Assembly: GCA_902805475.1 (NCBI GenBank)
Contig: CADCSX010000008.1
Span: 2,021,001 to 2,085,000, forward strand
Direction of reading: 5' to 3'
DNA from: Entonaema liquescens
Lineage: Eukaryota > Ascomycota > Sordariomycetes > Xylariales > Xylariaceae
DNA length: 64,000 bases
Below, one piece after another: positions 12,605-25,573 of the stretch. The first letter of the stretch is position 1; each line of letters opens with the position of its first letter. A model generated the notes under the pieces. The model worked only from the letters and a program-made list of their open reading frames with translations. It made no database searches and had not been told where the DNA came from. The position numbers were made by a program, and so were the translations under genes.

Positions 12605-15600
12605 CTAGTCATCTTGTACTAATTGTAAGAGCGATGTAATATAGTCGGCCTAGTGAAGAGTCAGTAAGGTAAGCAAAGAAGAGATAGCACACGAGAACGA
12701 CTAGATAGACCGAGTTGAGAAGAAAAAGAAAAAGGGGTCAACGGTAAGCAGTGGATGGAGAACTTACCAAAGCCTTGTTTTCCGTCATGACCTCAAATAA
12801 GCGAGCCATGACAGGGCGGAAGAGCTTCTCATTCCAGCCGCCTCCTTCACCGCCCATCTCGTGCTTTTTGAGAAGTTGCTCCTCCGACTCTGTCTTAACC
12901 ACGTTGCGAGCGATGTTGCGCAGCACTAGTACGGCGCTCAACGGGATCCCAGCGGCTTGTTCCACCTTAGGGTTCCGCTCATCCCTAGTGACGATGGTCT
13001 GCTCCCAAGCGAGGCTCATGGTCTTGGCGGGGGTAATATACGCCTTTCGTTGCCGTTTTGCCGCTGCCTCTGGTCCCTCGGTGAATGGACGCTTCTGCGT
13101 TGAAGGGAAATGGGTCTTGAGATGGCGAGCCATTTCCGACAGCTTTATTTGAGTAGGTTTCGGATATTTCTTGCAGTCCTCCCAGACGCAAGATGCGTTG
13201 ATCTCTCTGTTCTCAATCTTGCCCCCTTCGCCGATAGTGACGCCTAGGTGGGTAGTCAAGACATGGTGCCACATCGTTTGCCCACCAAGGAAAAACTGGT
13301 TGCATTTCTTCAGATATGGTCCCTTGGCTACCATCCACCGGCATGGACAGTATTCCTCCTTTGTCTCGGGGTTAATAGGTAGCGCTCGCGCTCGAATGCC
13401 TTCTATTATAAAGAGATCCGATTGATCGGCACGCTGGCGCCTAATAATCTGGGCTCGAGCATTGACGAACACATGGCTGACATTTCTGATGAAATCTGCC
13501 GCACTTAGCATATTCCTCGAGCTGCTCGCAATTGCCCTGAAAGAGTTCTGGTAAGCTTGCCATATAGCGATCTGCGTGATATGAGACTCGCTGTCCTCTT
13601 CAAATAGACTCTGAAGCCAGTTATAACATCTCTGGGGCTCATCCGTGTTCGTTAGTCGTTCTTGGAGATCTGGAGGTAACGTAGCTACTTCTTCGGACGC
13701 CGGTGCTTTTCGTTCTGGTTCCAGAACCCTATCTTCCTTAACCCGTTTTGCTCCATGGGCTAGGAGCCTGACTAGATGAGGCACGACGCGCTCCATGTTC
13801 ACGGCTTTCAGTAAGGACTCAACGTTAGCCACAACCGCTGTGTACTGATAAAGGAAGTCCAGGCATGCATCCATGAGTTCTTCATCATTAAGCAGCAGCC
13901 AGTTCATAATATTCTGCAGGACCACAGCAGGAACATTTTGCATCTTGTTCGTGGCTTCTAAATTCATCGATATCCGGCTGATGGCGCGCAGAGATGTCAG
14001 AATTGTGCCCCTATCCGTTGAGTCCAATTGCGCCAACAGCGTCCGGTACAACGGGTCATCGGAGTCAAGTATAAGCCAAGGCGTAAGCTGCTCGGCAATA
14101 TCTAGAGCAAAATGTTTGATCTCAACGAGCATTTCCAGATTTGGAAGATGTAAAAGAATGCAAAGTAAATCTTTCAGAGGATATACGTCCGCCATGTAAA
14201 TGGCATTTTCCACCAGCATTACCATATTGCGGATAGTAAGAACAGCTTCGGTGATCCGGAGGAGGCGGTCACTGAACTCGGCGGACTGCATATAATCGAG
14301 AATCGATTTTGATGGAAGTCTCGCAATCCGCTCAAGAATATCGCTCGTACCATTAAGCCCATCAAGAACGGCTATATCCGAATTATCTGGTTCGTTGAAG
14401 TAGGCAATTTGCCATTCAACATGGTAAAATAGAGTACCGACTTCGAGTGCCTTCTCAATAAGACCCTCGGCCAAGCCAAGAAATGACTCGAACTTATACT
14501 TATCACCACGTTCGAATGAGATCTTGACAAGGTGGTTAAGTGCAAATGATTGTTCGGCAGGGATACCTGAACGGAGGGCCTGAAGACATCGCATGTAGAT
14601 GTTAGGGCCCTCAAAACCGATACCTGGAATAGCTGGACGAACTGGTAGTTGAGTATCGGGGGCACCAACAGCCGCCCGTAGCTGACGCTGACGCTTGGCA
14701 AACTCTGGATTATTCCCCGGTGTGCTCACGGGACGAAGAGGAACAGATATTGGAGGGCGCGGTTCAAACAACTCTACCAGACGTGAGGCAGTCTCGGGGT
14801 TTGTAGGGGTAAATGTACTCGAGGCCCCGCGGACGGCAGCCTGCTGAGCCTGTATTACGTGAAGAGGGTTGTTAGGATTGTGGTGCTGAGGGAGATGATG
14901 GTTAGGATGCTGAACATGAGGTAAATTAGAACCATGGCCAGCATTCATGGCAGTAGTATTCGCAGCTGATGGCGTAGCATGATGTGATGATGTTTGTCTA
15001 GGCTGGCGGCTCGGACCCGTCTCAGGCTGAAAGGGAACTCGCTGGGGCGGAGCTTCACGAAGACGACCAGAAGCCCTATTTCCCGAAACCGGAGTGCCTT
15101 CACTCTGGCGCTCGTCTCGTGTGGGAGTTTCCATCCCGGAGCGGCTCGCAGAATGCTTGAAGTTCTCGACGGTTCGAGTTAGAACAGGCCCGAACTTGCT
15201 GGCACAAGACTGTTGCTCTAAAATCTCCTTGGGAGGGGGCTCCCTACCGTGCTGGTCGTATATCCAGTATGCGGCGAGGTAACGATAAAAATCTTGTTTC
15301 AGTTGGAAGGAGAGCTGGCCTGTGCCTTTGCTATCGGTATGATGCATGCCTAGTTCAGCAGCAAGGCCGCCCCAAGCCTTCTGGACCTTGTTGAGTTCAT
15401 CATAGCCTCCCTTGGAAATGACTGCCTTATAGAGCTTCAGTAGGTCGACGTTCACATGACCGTGCATAGTAGGGAGTCGGGGTTCAGGTTCGAAGGAGGT
15501 ACCGCGTTTCTCATGGAAAGCCGTGAGCTTCTGGATGAAGTCTACGTATTCTGGGGTGCGGTCGATTTCGTGGACGTAAACATCCTTACCCCCAGGGCCA

Positions 15601-15614
15601 CGATTCGGGGCCAT
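12605..15614 (-). CDS. rsc9: ARID-domain chromatin remodelling subunit, Rsc9 type
   Basis: This is a likely subunit of the RSC/SWI-SNF class nucleosome remodelling complex. The N-terminal ARID domain spans about residues 15-120, with the typical DRTPEYVDF, LYKAV, GGYDELN and W-G-LA pattern. A long Gln/His/Pro-rich linker follows, then a helical repeat-like region, then C2H2-like zinc-binding segments near the C-terminus (Cys-Val-Trp-Glu-Asp-Cys, with His-Leu-Lys-Thr-His downstream, about residue 810). The first exon, 15,614-12,768, is one uninterrupted frame of 949 codons. It ends at a strong GTAAGT donor. A 118-nt intron (12,650-12,767), with a pyrimidine tract and CTGAC branch-like site, leads to a 15-codon last exon ending at 12,605. 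Without splicing the frame would stop at 12,738. The product is about 963 residues. Confidence 0.85.
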
Positions 15615-16446
15615 CTTGATCTATCTCAAACAGGTCGCCGCCGTCGCAATCGGTGCTAGTAATTCTCATGAGGATAGCAAAATGTCGTAATAGACAGAAG
15701 GGGGTAGTTAGAGCATCGATCGCAGGTTCTTTTCTATTTGCTTATTTTAACCCGGGTGCGACTTGGTTGTTGAGTTGATGATGATAGCGAGGATGACAAT
15801 GGCAAGGGTGGACGAGAAATTGAATAATTAGGTAGACGTAAAGTATTGCGCTATGTCCAAATGCACCGTCTGTCGACCTTGGACTACGCAGGTGGTTGGA
15901 AAACCAATGCGAAAAATAGTCACAAGTAAAATTGTAGGAATTTGGCGATGCGCAGGAAGATAAGTCGCAAAGCTAAGGAATACGTATACGCAGGAACCGC
16001 GACCGCGAAAATGAAAGATTGAATAGTTTGGATGGGGCCGAGTCGTGTTGCTCCAAAAAATGCGCGTTGGCCTGTGCTCTGCGCTAACGTTCCGGGGACT
16101 ACTATGTACCTAGGTACCTGCGTACCTAGGTAATATACAAAATAGTTATAGTTAATGTACTCTAGTACTATATTCAGATATCGCACCTGCAATAAATACC
16201 ATCCGTAGTAACGAATAGCCTCAAGGAAGGTGTAGTAGATTAATACCCTTGGCAACTACCTAAAGCTATATTACATAATTTAGTGGTTCCTAGATAAACA
16301 TTATAACTTATAAGAGGCGGGTTGTTTCCTCGTGCTAACATCGTATATCAACATTGGACTTAACTCCATCAAATCAAATACACTTTTCCCTTCATATCAT
16401 TGCATTAGGTTTTTTTTCTAGATCTTATAAGTGCGTACAATTCACA
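15615..16446. other. Divergent promoter region
   Basis: This separates the ARID gene (-) from the unknown gene at 16,447 (+). It contains several GTACCTAG-type short direct and inverted motifs near 16,105-16,130. No gene is supported on either strand. Confidence 0.5.
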
Positions 16447-17901
16447 ATGCAGCCAGCAAGTAATCGGAGGCTCTCAACACCTACCCAAGATCTACCAATC
16501 CCATCTTCTAATCCATACGGGCCCCGATTCAGCTATTCTCGAAATCCCGTTCCCCTTCCGGCCGCCTATGGCTACCTTCCTCAACCAATGTGGTCTCAGG
16601 AATACCACCCTACCCCGGGAGGCCCGAGGGCTATACCATTACGAATGCAGAGGGCCACTATGAATAGGGTCGAATCGTCCCAGGTATCCATACCCATCCC
16701 ATCATTACAGCTATCGTTAGACCGGCCTTATTCCGTCCCTGCCTACTTAAACCACCGTACCCGTAGTGGTAGCGAAAGTAGTTTCACTCATCCACCTAGG
16801 CCAGCCACCTCCTTAGATAGCGTCGATAAATCAGGGTCTCCTAGTCCTGGTGTACTTCCCCAGCATAAGGCAACTCGGGAAGTTGATCACGATCTCCTTA
16901 CCTTACATGCCACAGCCCTAAAAGAATCCAAACCCTCGAAGGGATCTCTAAGAGCTACCCGCCCTGTTGCCAGGCGTGGTTCACGAGCAATATCACCGTC
17001 GAGTATTAGCACAGTAAAGACCAGTCAGCGGGAATCAAGCCTAGCCACAACCTCATCTGAACAACGAATAATAGGGTTCGTAGAAGGCCAGAAGCGAGTG
17101 GCTAGCTATGTCGACGGAAAGCCTAACCCCTCAAAGAGGATTAAATTCAACGTGGTTCAGAATCAGCCCCTTAGGACATCAAAACAGTCGTCCATAGCGA
17201 GCGCCTTTGAAACGCAGCCAGCCCAAACCCGTAGAACCAGTTCCATAAACAGCGCTACTACGACGGAAGGAAACCAATCTATCGAAGAATTAAACGACAA
17301 CTTTGCTAAAGAACAACTCCTAGACACCACAGATGGTGTTACTAATTCTAGGTTACCGTCAAAGGGATTAGCGAGACACAGTGCAACGGGCATTGCTAAG
17401 TTCGATCCATACAATATTACCAACAAAGCCAACCTACTTGAAGATTCTCAGAGCATTAGAACTCTAGACGAAACACAAAACACAACCAACCCTAATGCGG
17501 CTAAACTTTCCACTCAGGTCGACCCCATAAGAGTCTCCAATGCATCACTTCAAGAATCAGGGGTTGACAGTCGGGGTTTGAATATGATGCATCGTCAATA
17601 TACCAACACGGCTATCCAATGTGATATTCCTCTCGGCACGATATCAAGCGGGACCCAGGTAGAAGAAGGTCTACCTACTAGCGGGGGAGAAAAGGAGTAC
17701 AGTAGTAAGAATCTAGAGTTACAACTTTCACGAATCGATGGCTTTCTACGGGCTCAGAATGAAAGTGGCGTGGACACATTCATTCACACAAAGCTCTGTT
17801 TGAAAAGTACTAACATATTAGAGACCCTTACAAATGAACTACTTTTGGGCCTAGCTGTACGGGATGTCGAGTTGCTCGAGAATATAACCACAATGATATA
17901 A
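16447..17901 (+). CDS. Intrinsically disordered protein of unknown function
   Basis: I do not recognise this 484-residue protein. It is a single exon, rich in Ser, Pro, Thr, Gln and Arg, with short basic patches (for example SKRIKF) that could serve in nuclear import. The last about 80 residues look helical, with regular Leu/Ile spacing, and may be its only folded part. An upstream in-frame Met at 16,354 would add 31 residues, mostly hydrophobic and untypical of the rest, so the second Met at 16,447, just after a pyrimidine tract, is preferred. The gene is divergent from the Rsc9-type gene. Its low complexity would fit a fast-evolving nuclear or meiotic scaffold, but nothing in the sequence establishes that. 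Confidence 0.65.
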   Translation: MQPASNRRLSTPTQDLPIPSSNPYGPRFSYSRNPVPLPAAYGYLPQPMWSQEYHPTPGGPRAIPLRMQRATMNRVESSQVSIPIPSLQLSLDRPYSVPAYLNHRTRSGSESSFTHPPRPATSLDSVDKSGSPSPGVLPQHKATREVDHDLLTLHATALKESKPSKGSLRATRPVARRGSRAISPSSISTVKTSQRESSLATTSSEQRIIGFVEGQKRVASYVDGKPNPSKRIKFNVVQNQPLRTSKQSSIASAFETQPAQTRRTSSINSATTTEGNQSIEELNDNFAKEQLLDTTDGVTNSRLPSKGLARHSATGIAKFDPYNITNKANLLEDSQSIRTLDETQNTTNPNAAKLSTQVDPIRVSNASLQESGVDSRGLNMMHRQYTNTAIQCDIPLGTISSGTQVEEGLPTSGGEKEYSSKNLELQLSRIDGFLRAQNESGVDTFIHTKLCLKSTNILETLTNELLLGLAVRDVELLENITTMI

Positions 17902-18469
17902 GTGCTCTAGACCATAGGGCTAGAATACAACGATATAAGTCATATATGAGAGACATGAGATACACCCATGGGGGCCGGTGCTTTGTAAACTAGTTTGCTA
18001 AGATGAATAAGTTGCTTAGCTAAGTAGATGCTAAGAGAGAGATATAATCCCCGGCCTATCATCATTCACTTCCAAGTTATTGCTTTGGGCTGCGATACTA
18101 CTGCACGATTCACTCGGTAGCTAAGAGGAACACCTGAAACTATTTTCACTGAATGTTAAGGCACGGCAAATGGTAAGTGAGCCGTACAATATAGCTCGCA
18201 AAGAATACCTCGCCTAAAGCTAGAAAACTGGGTTGACGCCCCGTACATGCGGTATTCTCCTTACCAGGATCCTTTAACTGCTTGATTAAATCATCTCGCC
18301 GTAACTTAGAATCCCAAGAAGGTACCCCTTTACCGATCACAATACCAGCTAAACCTTTATTCCTCGTCCAGTATAACTCATAAGATATTACCATGACCCT
18401 CATGATAATTCTGTTGGCGCGTGCCACCGTCATAAACCCTTTTTCTTTCTTGAAAACCTCTACGCCCTA
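17902..18469. other. Convergent intergenic region
   Basis: This lies between the 3' ends of the unknown gene (+) and the Ctr86-type gene (-). A 95-codon minus-strand frame (18,146-18,433) lies here but has no recognisable domain. It is more likely part of the 3' untranslated region. Confidence 0.5.
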
Positions 18470-21452
18470 TCATATAAAGTCATCATCCTCCGTCTCATCC
18501 CCATCAGGTGCAATAGTCACCTTGCCGGTCTCATCAACCACGGTCAAGGCCAGGAGGTCATTGACAAGCTCCTCACTACGGCTCTTATTTTCCTCCAATC
18601 TGGTCCTTAAATTCGCACCATCCCCTACTACCTCGCCGACTTCCCCAGCGGGAGCGCTCGAGCTGCGCACCTGTACCCTAACTTCACCAGGGACTCCATC
18701 TATCCTAACGCTCTGCGTCAAGTTGCTGCCTGCTGGCGGGCGGGCTACTGGCTGTCCTTGATTAGCATTAACTAGGTTCTGTAGAAACGCTGATGCATCC
18801 GGACAGCCGTCCATGAGCCACTTAAGACAAAGTTGCGTGCGCTCGCGGCAGAAGCGATTGTTATCGTCATACAAACAGCAGTTGAGTAGGGCAACAATTC
18901 CGTTATGCTGTAGAATCTGGAGCTGTACTGTCGGGTTTCCAGGTGATGATTGGCCAGGCGGTGGCTGTAGGAGTGCCGCAAGTATAGAGAGAACTTGACC
19001 TTTGATACCAGACCAGGGGAATTCATGGGGCGGGTCAGATATAGGTGGCGGTGGAGGTGGAGGGGGTGGTAGATTATTTGATGAGGAGGCCTGTGGTGTT
19101 GATGTGGCGGTAGAGGGCGTGGTAGGGGGCTCGTTTCGTCGGGTTCCTGGGAATGGTGCTTTCTCTACCCCAATATCAAGGCCCTCAAGCAACTTGAGGA
19201 GCTCATAGACAGCCTCGTAGTCGATGAGATGTTGACGGAGAGGGTAGATATCTGCCACCGTGTAAAGAAAGTCGAGGTATTGCACTAGGCCGTCTTTGGC
19301 CCGCTCTAGATCCCAATTATCAACTGGAAAGTCTGCAGGGTCCAGTCGACCCTTGCGGACTTCGCCCTGGATTTGCATCAAGGCGACACATTCTGGGACG
19401 ATGCGGCTGCGGAAGAGGCCATATAGATAGTTCAACATTTTCCCAAGCCGAACATCTTCGTTCGCGAGGATCTTTTCCACATCATCCGCTTTCGTATCAG
19501 GGAAGGGATCATAGTCCTTGGGAGGAAATAGAGCCGTACGGAATAGATAGGTAATGAGTCGAAGTAGAACCGTCTGTGCTGGCGAAATGATGTCCTTGGG
19601 GCTTCGAAGCGCCATCCATGCGTAGGGGATGAGCGAGTTCTCGTGGATCGCTTGCACTATCTGGCTACTAATCTGAAATATCAATGACTGTTCGTCCTTT
19701 TCCCATACGGCGATGAAGACAAGCATTTCCCTCAAGAGGTTCCTGCCGCAGTCGGTGGCCAGAAAGATACGACAACGGGTTTGTTGCAGGTTCTCGCCAT
19801 ATCGAGTCAATCCAGAACCAGCTGAATCTAATATGCAGGATTTCACAATCATGTGAAGCGCCTCTATCTGTTTAGGGTCAAGTATATTTGGTACCTCGGT
19901 CAGAAGGCCAGTCATTGGTCCTTCACCATAAGAATCGTCATCATCAGCCTCTTCCTCATATTCGTCATACTCGGGGGCGAACGCCTGGCCGGACTGGGAC
20001 GTCTGACCTTGCCATTCGGTGCCGTGTTCCTCTTCTAAATGATGCTCGATACTATCATTCGGTTCCTCCTGCGGCTCAGCAGCTGCGAAGCGCTGCATCA
20101 GGCTCGACTCGCATTCCTTAATGCGCTGGGGAACGGAGTCAACAGTCGAGTACATTGTTAGGCTCCAGTCATTTGAGTTAGGGACACGCGCACCGTACCA
20201 CCACATGTCGAGTTCATGCGATACGTGACCATATGCTTTATCCTGTTCAAACTTGTCGGTTTCCTCGGGATCCCACGTTGCCACTACCTCGGCAGCATCA
20301 TCATACATATCTGGTTGCCAGGCCCAAGTTTCAGGCGGAGTGTAGTTCCAAGCGAGGAGATTCTCGTCATGGGATAGCCATTGATCTTTCTTTTCGGTAC
20401 TCTGGGAGTCAAAATACTCCTTGCAGATTTTAATCGCGGCGTCGCACATTCGCGACGTTCTCTTGAGCCAATTGGATATTTCGTCTCGCAGATAAATACT
20501 CCTGGGGGCTGGGTAGTCTAGCACTGACTCGTGTCGATCCTCTGGGCCTGGATTGCTCTCGGCGTCAGGGGATTCAATCAGTACTTTGTACCAGAATATC
20601 ATCTTATTACGGTCGTTCTTGGCAATCCAGTTATGAGCTTGCTGCAGTGATGTCACCAGAACCTTTTTGCCTACGGAACGGTTAACTATGCAGATTAATC
20701 TGGTAAGGGGCTCCACGTACATAGTTCGGTAATCTCATTCAGCTTTGCTCTGGATGCTTCGTCTTCGGGCATTTCTCCGTCGATTCCCTTACTTGTCACG
20801 TTGACACAAAGACATATAGATTCGTATACTTCATGATCGAAGTGAATAGCTGCTGATAAGTCCTGAGGGACCTCTGGGTCAGTGGTGACGAGCAGATTCC
20901 GAGCAATATGCATAAGCTTATTAAGCATCTGCAAGGCTTCCTTTAGAGGCACGTAGTTTTTGATAATCAGAGCAGTGACCTCTGGGGTGGTGATGTCGAG
21001 GAACTTAGTTTGAACAAAAGGTTCCGATCGCACACCAAGAGACTTCTCGTTGAGATCACATATTGCGGCAGATACAGCCCGACGTAGCCATATCCATACC
21101 CGCACGTTTCTTGATAGGACCTCCCTACAACTAGGATATTAGTAACTTATTCATGAGCATTCCCCGTTTTTTCTCTTCTTCTTTCCTTTCTCTTATGCTT
21201 GAAGAGAAGTTTCCCCTCACCCCCAAAGACTTACCTGACATCCTTAAATGTATGCGTCTTCTCCAAGGTTTTAGACACAATACTAGTCACCTTTGCGATA
21301 GATTGAGGGCCCATTGCAGGGGACTGGTTGTAGTGACCCTCCAGACATATTAATGCTGCTGAGAAGATGCGTTCCTCAATAGAATCGTTTTTCCACATCT
21401 TAATAGTGTCGAGGTCGATCTGATTAATGAGACCAGAAGGAGATGATGCCAT
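18470..21452 (-). CDS. Ataxin-10 / Ctr86 family protein
   Basis: This is a cytosolic armadillo-like helical protein of the ataxin-10/Ctr86 family; the molecular role in fungi is poorly defined. Recognition rests on the C-terminal ataxin-10-type block: a helix following FPWSGIKG, then LLNCCLYDDNNRFCRERTQL and LKWLMDGCPDASAFL, equivalent to the conserved DDNN-P-REHAI-LRNL block. A polyproline tract precedes it. Exons read 21,452-21,235, 21,124-20,721 and 20,685-18,470. The first intron (21,125-21,234) is standard. The second junction is uncertain: a GTACGT...TAG intron of only 35 nt keeps the frame (945 residues), but a single-base indel near 20,720 would also join the two frames. The start is the Met just after a divergent frame (MASSPS), preferred over a Met seven codons upstream. 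Confidence 0.75.
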
Positions 21453-22117
21453 GACGGATAGTCTGCAACACACTGCCTAAGGCTGCAGGTCAAAAAATAT
21501 AGCGTATACGGTGACCCGCCATGAATAGCTACCTAAAAAGTGGCAAAGTGGGCGGAGTTTGGTGGATTCGTGGAGCAGTAGTTCCTGATTATGACAGCTT
21601 CGAAGTTGTAAAGAGACAGTATTATATGGCGCGATCAAATTTAGTTCTGAATGATGCTCTAGAGCGTAGACCAAAGGCGTTTAATTTAAGAGTGCAATAA
21701 TTTTGAGATGAAAAGTTCGGCGTCAATCGGCTTGTTAAGAGTTGACGGGTTTGCGTGTTTGCGGGTTTGCGGGTAGCGTTAGGTGGGGCCGTGACTCTGT
21801 AGGTTCATATTAATATGTATCTAAATAAATTAGGCATTAATCAGCAGAAGTTGCGGGTTGTTTTCGCACCTGGGCACCTGGGCACCTGGGCAGCCGCTAG
21901 GGAATGCTTCTATATAAAAGCTTCACACATTTACATTCATTACATAGCCGCTCTTCAATTTACACAACTACTCTACCTAAGATGAGAGCACAATCTAAAC
22001 TCAGTATTACCAAAGTTACGTTATACTCGATATCATAAAAAATTTAAGATATACCCAACGACATATAAACTTCGAGATAAAGCACTAAACATCTGGCATC
22101 TCACTTACACAAACTAT
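21453..22117. other. Tandem intergenic region
   Basis: This is the promoter of the Ctr86-type gene and the 3' flank of the FAD oxidoreductase gene. GCACCTGG is repeated three times in tandem near 21,869-21,890, and GGGTTTGCG-type repeats lie near 21,745-21,775. No gene is supported. Confidence 0.5.
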
Positions 22118-24545
22118 TCATGAACCATCCTCATTCCCCCTTTGCTCCGAGGGGTTCGTCCCCCTCCGACACAGCCGACTATTTTGTGAAGGTAAGTTCC
22201 CAAATATATAATCTCCCATCTCCCAGTCTTCTGAACCCACCGCGTTCTGGGCATAGAACACATCCCAGGGGTCCAATTTCTTCTTGAGCTCATATAATCG
22301 ATCATATTTGTTACCCCAGAATGACTGTTGGAAGCTGGGTTCGATGTAGTCCGATTCGGAAAGGTACGCTCCCGAACCAGGCGAGACCGAGCGCCACAGC
22401 GCACCCCAGTCAGACGTTAAAACATTGCTCCAGATCGTGATGAGTTCCGTATACATATCTTGGGTCCACGCCACGATGTCGATAGCATGCAGCACAGTTT
22501 CACGCCAGGCCGGATTAACAGCACTATAATAATAAAAAAAAGGTCAGTAATTGTCTCGACCAATAATTGAGCAAGAACAAAGGATTCATCAAGTCCCATG
22601 ATAAACCCATAGTCAACTTAGTAATTAGGTGACGATTGCTGAAAAGGACCAAGAGAAAGGGAGGAGAATAATCTAGAGTCACATACTTATCAGGATATCC
22701 AGACTTCGGGGCGGCGGCAACATTGTAGGCGGAAACCACGCCGCCGTTATCCACCACGTGGCGAATAGCTTCGAAAGTAGATGACCGCTTCGTTGAATCC
22801 TCCCAATTTTCTCTTGGGAAAAGCCGGCTACCGTATCTAGCGAGATTGGATCCCCATAACTCGAGAGGAAAACTGTTATTCCATGCATCGTAGAAGCTCG
22901 TGTATTCTTGATAAGCCGGTTTCAGGTCGATTCCAATATCACCGACGGCTTTGAAGAAGGGTTCAGCGAGAATCTCTAATTCCGACTTAGACATGTTTGG
23001 AGCGAACCAAGGCGCCATATCCCAGACATAGTTGCCACTCGTCGCATTAAGGTTGAAATGAGCGTAGTTTCCAGCATCAGTATAGTTGGCGAAGCCATCG
23101 AAATAGGCGCGAAATGCTTCCCAGAATTGGTCCACGGATACATTCTCTCCGGTGGACAAGCTAAAGGTCATCGTTGAGACGGGAAGCTCGGGAAACGCCT
23201 TGATCACCATTGATGTGACCACGCCATAAGTCGATCCCCTCCACCTCGGAGAGCCCAAAAGAGCTCAGGATTAGAGGTTTCGCTTGCCGTGACAAACCGA
23301 CCATCGGCTGTGACTATTTCCATAGAGAGAACCTCTCATAATTTTAGTCCATGCGGTTACAATACTTGCGAGGTGAACCTACGTGGTCTGCTGCCATTCC
23401 ATATAGACTTGATAAGGGGGAGTGTCCTCCACCCAGAATATACCCTCCCGTAATTCCAACCGTCTACACATGGTATCGTTAGCACTCTGCCCAAAACAAT
23501 CAATAAACGACTCACCTTCCCCTCTGCACCAACAACTGTAAGGTTTTGCTTATGTGCAGCTTCGTATGCCTCGAACACCTGAACGCCAGATCCCATCTTA
23601 AAAGCAGGCCCTACGTATGATCCCTCTTCGTAATTCTCGTAGTACCGAATGTCCTTCATGTTATGAGTCCATAGAGACAAGGCACCTGCTCCCGTACTCT
23701 TGGCGCCATAGTCATGTCCCGTGTTCTTGATAACAAGACGCAAGTTCTGGCTACGCGCCAGATTAATAGCCAGTTGAACTTGAGCCACGGTAGTTACATT
23801 GACCGACATCGTCGGGTATGCACCAATAGTACAATTCAGGGCATAGGGATTCACCGTGTGTGGCACACATGAAGTCCCTTCGAAGAGTATCGCATTGATA
23901 GAAGTAGGGTCGTTCGTGCTTGTCCCCTTTAGTTCCGACCCTGGAGTATAACGCTGGGGAGAGGTTTACTTACTGAATGTAAGAGTTGTCCGACCAGTGA
24001 GACGTTATCTCAGCACACCTTGCCGCATCTTGGTTCCCGTAGTCGCTGTAGCATGGCGAAGCAAACGGTTTAGTCTGGATGAGACTACCGCCCAGGAGAA
24101 GGTCGAATACTCTGTTGGTAATAAGACCAGGGAAAACGACGAATTCACCTGGAAAGGTTTTACAAGGTCCGATAATAGATTGATTAGGGGCGTTCGCAGG
24201 GTCACCAAACCCGAACAGTACTATATTGGTTAATCCAATGTTGGTGAGATTCGCTAGTACGGCGTCAGTAAGCTGGTGGGTTTCCCCTGGAAAGAGGTCG
24301 GCTGTTGCATTAGAGGATGAAGCATCCACGAGTACGAAAGCGGGAGAGACGGTGGATTCGTTGGCATCTTGAGGAAAGCAAATGATAGGTTAGTTTACTA
24401 GAAATGACCTTGGTATATATTCGGATGTGATAGAATCTCAATCTGACTGACTGATAACTTGGCCGCCCACGACAATCGTCTGAGCATATCCAAACTGCGA
24501 GCACACCAATACAAGACACACTCTTAATAATATGTTGAAATACAT
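22118..24545 (-). CDS. Secreted FAD-linked oxidoreductase, berberine-bridge-enzyme-like
   Basis: This is a VAO/BBE-type flavoprotein, expected to oxidise a sugar, alkaloid or other small secondary substrate. Exons read 24,545-24,452, 24,367-23,974, 23,918-23,516, 23,463-23,383, 23,332-22,687 and 22,523-22,118, all with GT-AG introns. The N-terminus is a signal peptide (hydrophobic LLRVCLVLVCS). The FAD-binding PCMH domain contains NTGHDYGAKS, whose His fits the flavin-linking position, and GITGGYILGGGHSPLSS. The C-terminal BBE segment contains YIEPSFQQSFWG and LKKKLDPWDVFYAQNAVG. The frame shifts once at a CCCC run (23,236-23,239, GGGG on the coding strand), where the conserved LRGGGGSTYG needs one more G. 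With it the exons give 674 residues. It shares a 1-kb divergent promoter region with the MTA phosphorylase gene; no functional link is implied. Confidence 0.85.
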
Positions 24546-25573
24546 CGCAATAAACTTAGGCCGAACGAAGCCTACACGCGTCTGAGAAGAAAGCAGCGAT
24601 ACATGAGAAGCTAAATAATTGAAAAGTCAACGATTGCCATGGAAAGCTATCGCTCCTGATAGCTTGTGCTCATCCCAACACCCCTCTCGCCATTTCTCCC
24701 GGCCGTGAAGTATGGCATTATAACTATTGGTATACTGTGAACCTGGGACTCAGATATTATCACTTAACCGATAATTTCCCCAAATGGAAGCGACACGGGA
24801 TGTGAGCGGGAATGCGAGTGATACTATTAGTTGGCCTCATTAGCCGGTATAGTAAATAATATCTTATACCGGCAATTCGTCTGAGAGCATCATCTCGCAG
24901 AGACCCTGAAATGTCTTGAGCTCGGTTAACCTAGATATCAGACTAGTAGGTGTTACGACCTAGACGTCGTGATTTGGTACGAATGGCACGAGATGCGTCA
25001 TTGTACGCTAAGCGGATAATTTCCTTTATAAAACGCCGTCTCTGTCGTCACTGAGGACCCTTAATATAGAATGGAAACGATAATAGAATATTGTGATATT
25101 TATCAGCTTTACGCTCTAAAAGTAAGTTTCTATTAAGTATTATACCGAAATGGCTGAGTTAAAGTGTATATATTTAGTCTTCAAACATATTTGGGACGTA
25201 TGTTGTAAATGTGAATGCTGAGATTATCTAGAGTTGGATCTCCGTGTACTTTGTATTACCGTACGTTATCAGTGGATCTACTATCGGAGCACGTGGTTAA
25301 GTAGCTACATGTGTGAGGTACATGAGCACGTTATCCATGTTCTCCACGGAGGGGGAGGGGCATCTTCTTATCGTAAATTTTATATCGCAATACAACCGCA
25401 GCAGTAGCAACAAGAAATATATAACAAACCTACACTATAATATTGATTCGAATAACTTATGATCCCGCTATTCAAGGCGCCTACAGAAAGTTAAAAAAGT
25501 GAAAGAAAATATCAAAGAATATTTTATCGCTATTAAAAATACATAAACAAATAAAAAAGCAGACCCGGGAACA
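24546..25573. other. Divergent promoter region
   Basis: This separates the FAD oxidoreductase (-) and MTA phosphorylase (+) genes. It is AT-moderate, with TATA-like stretches near 25,430-25,560. No coding potential or RNA gene was recognised. Confidence 0.5.
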
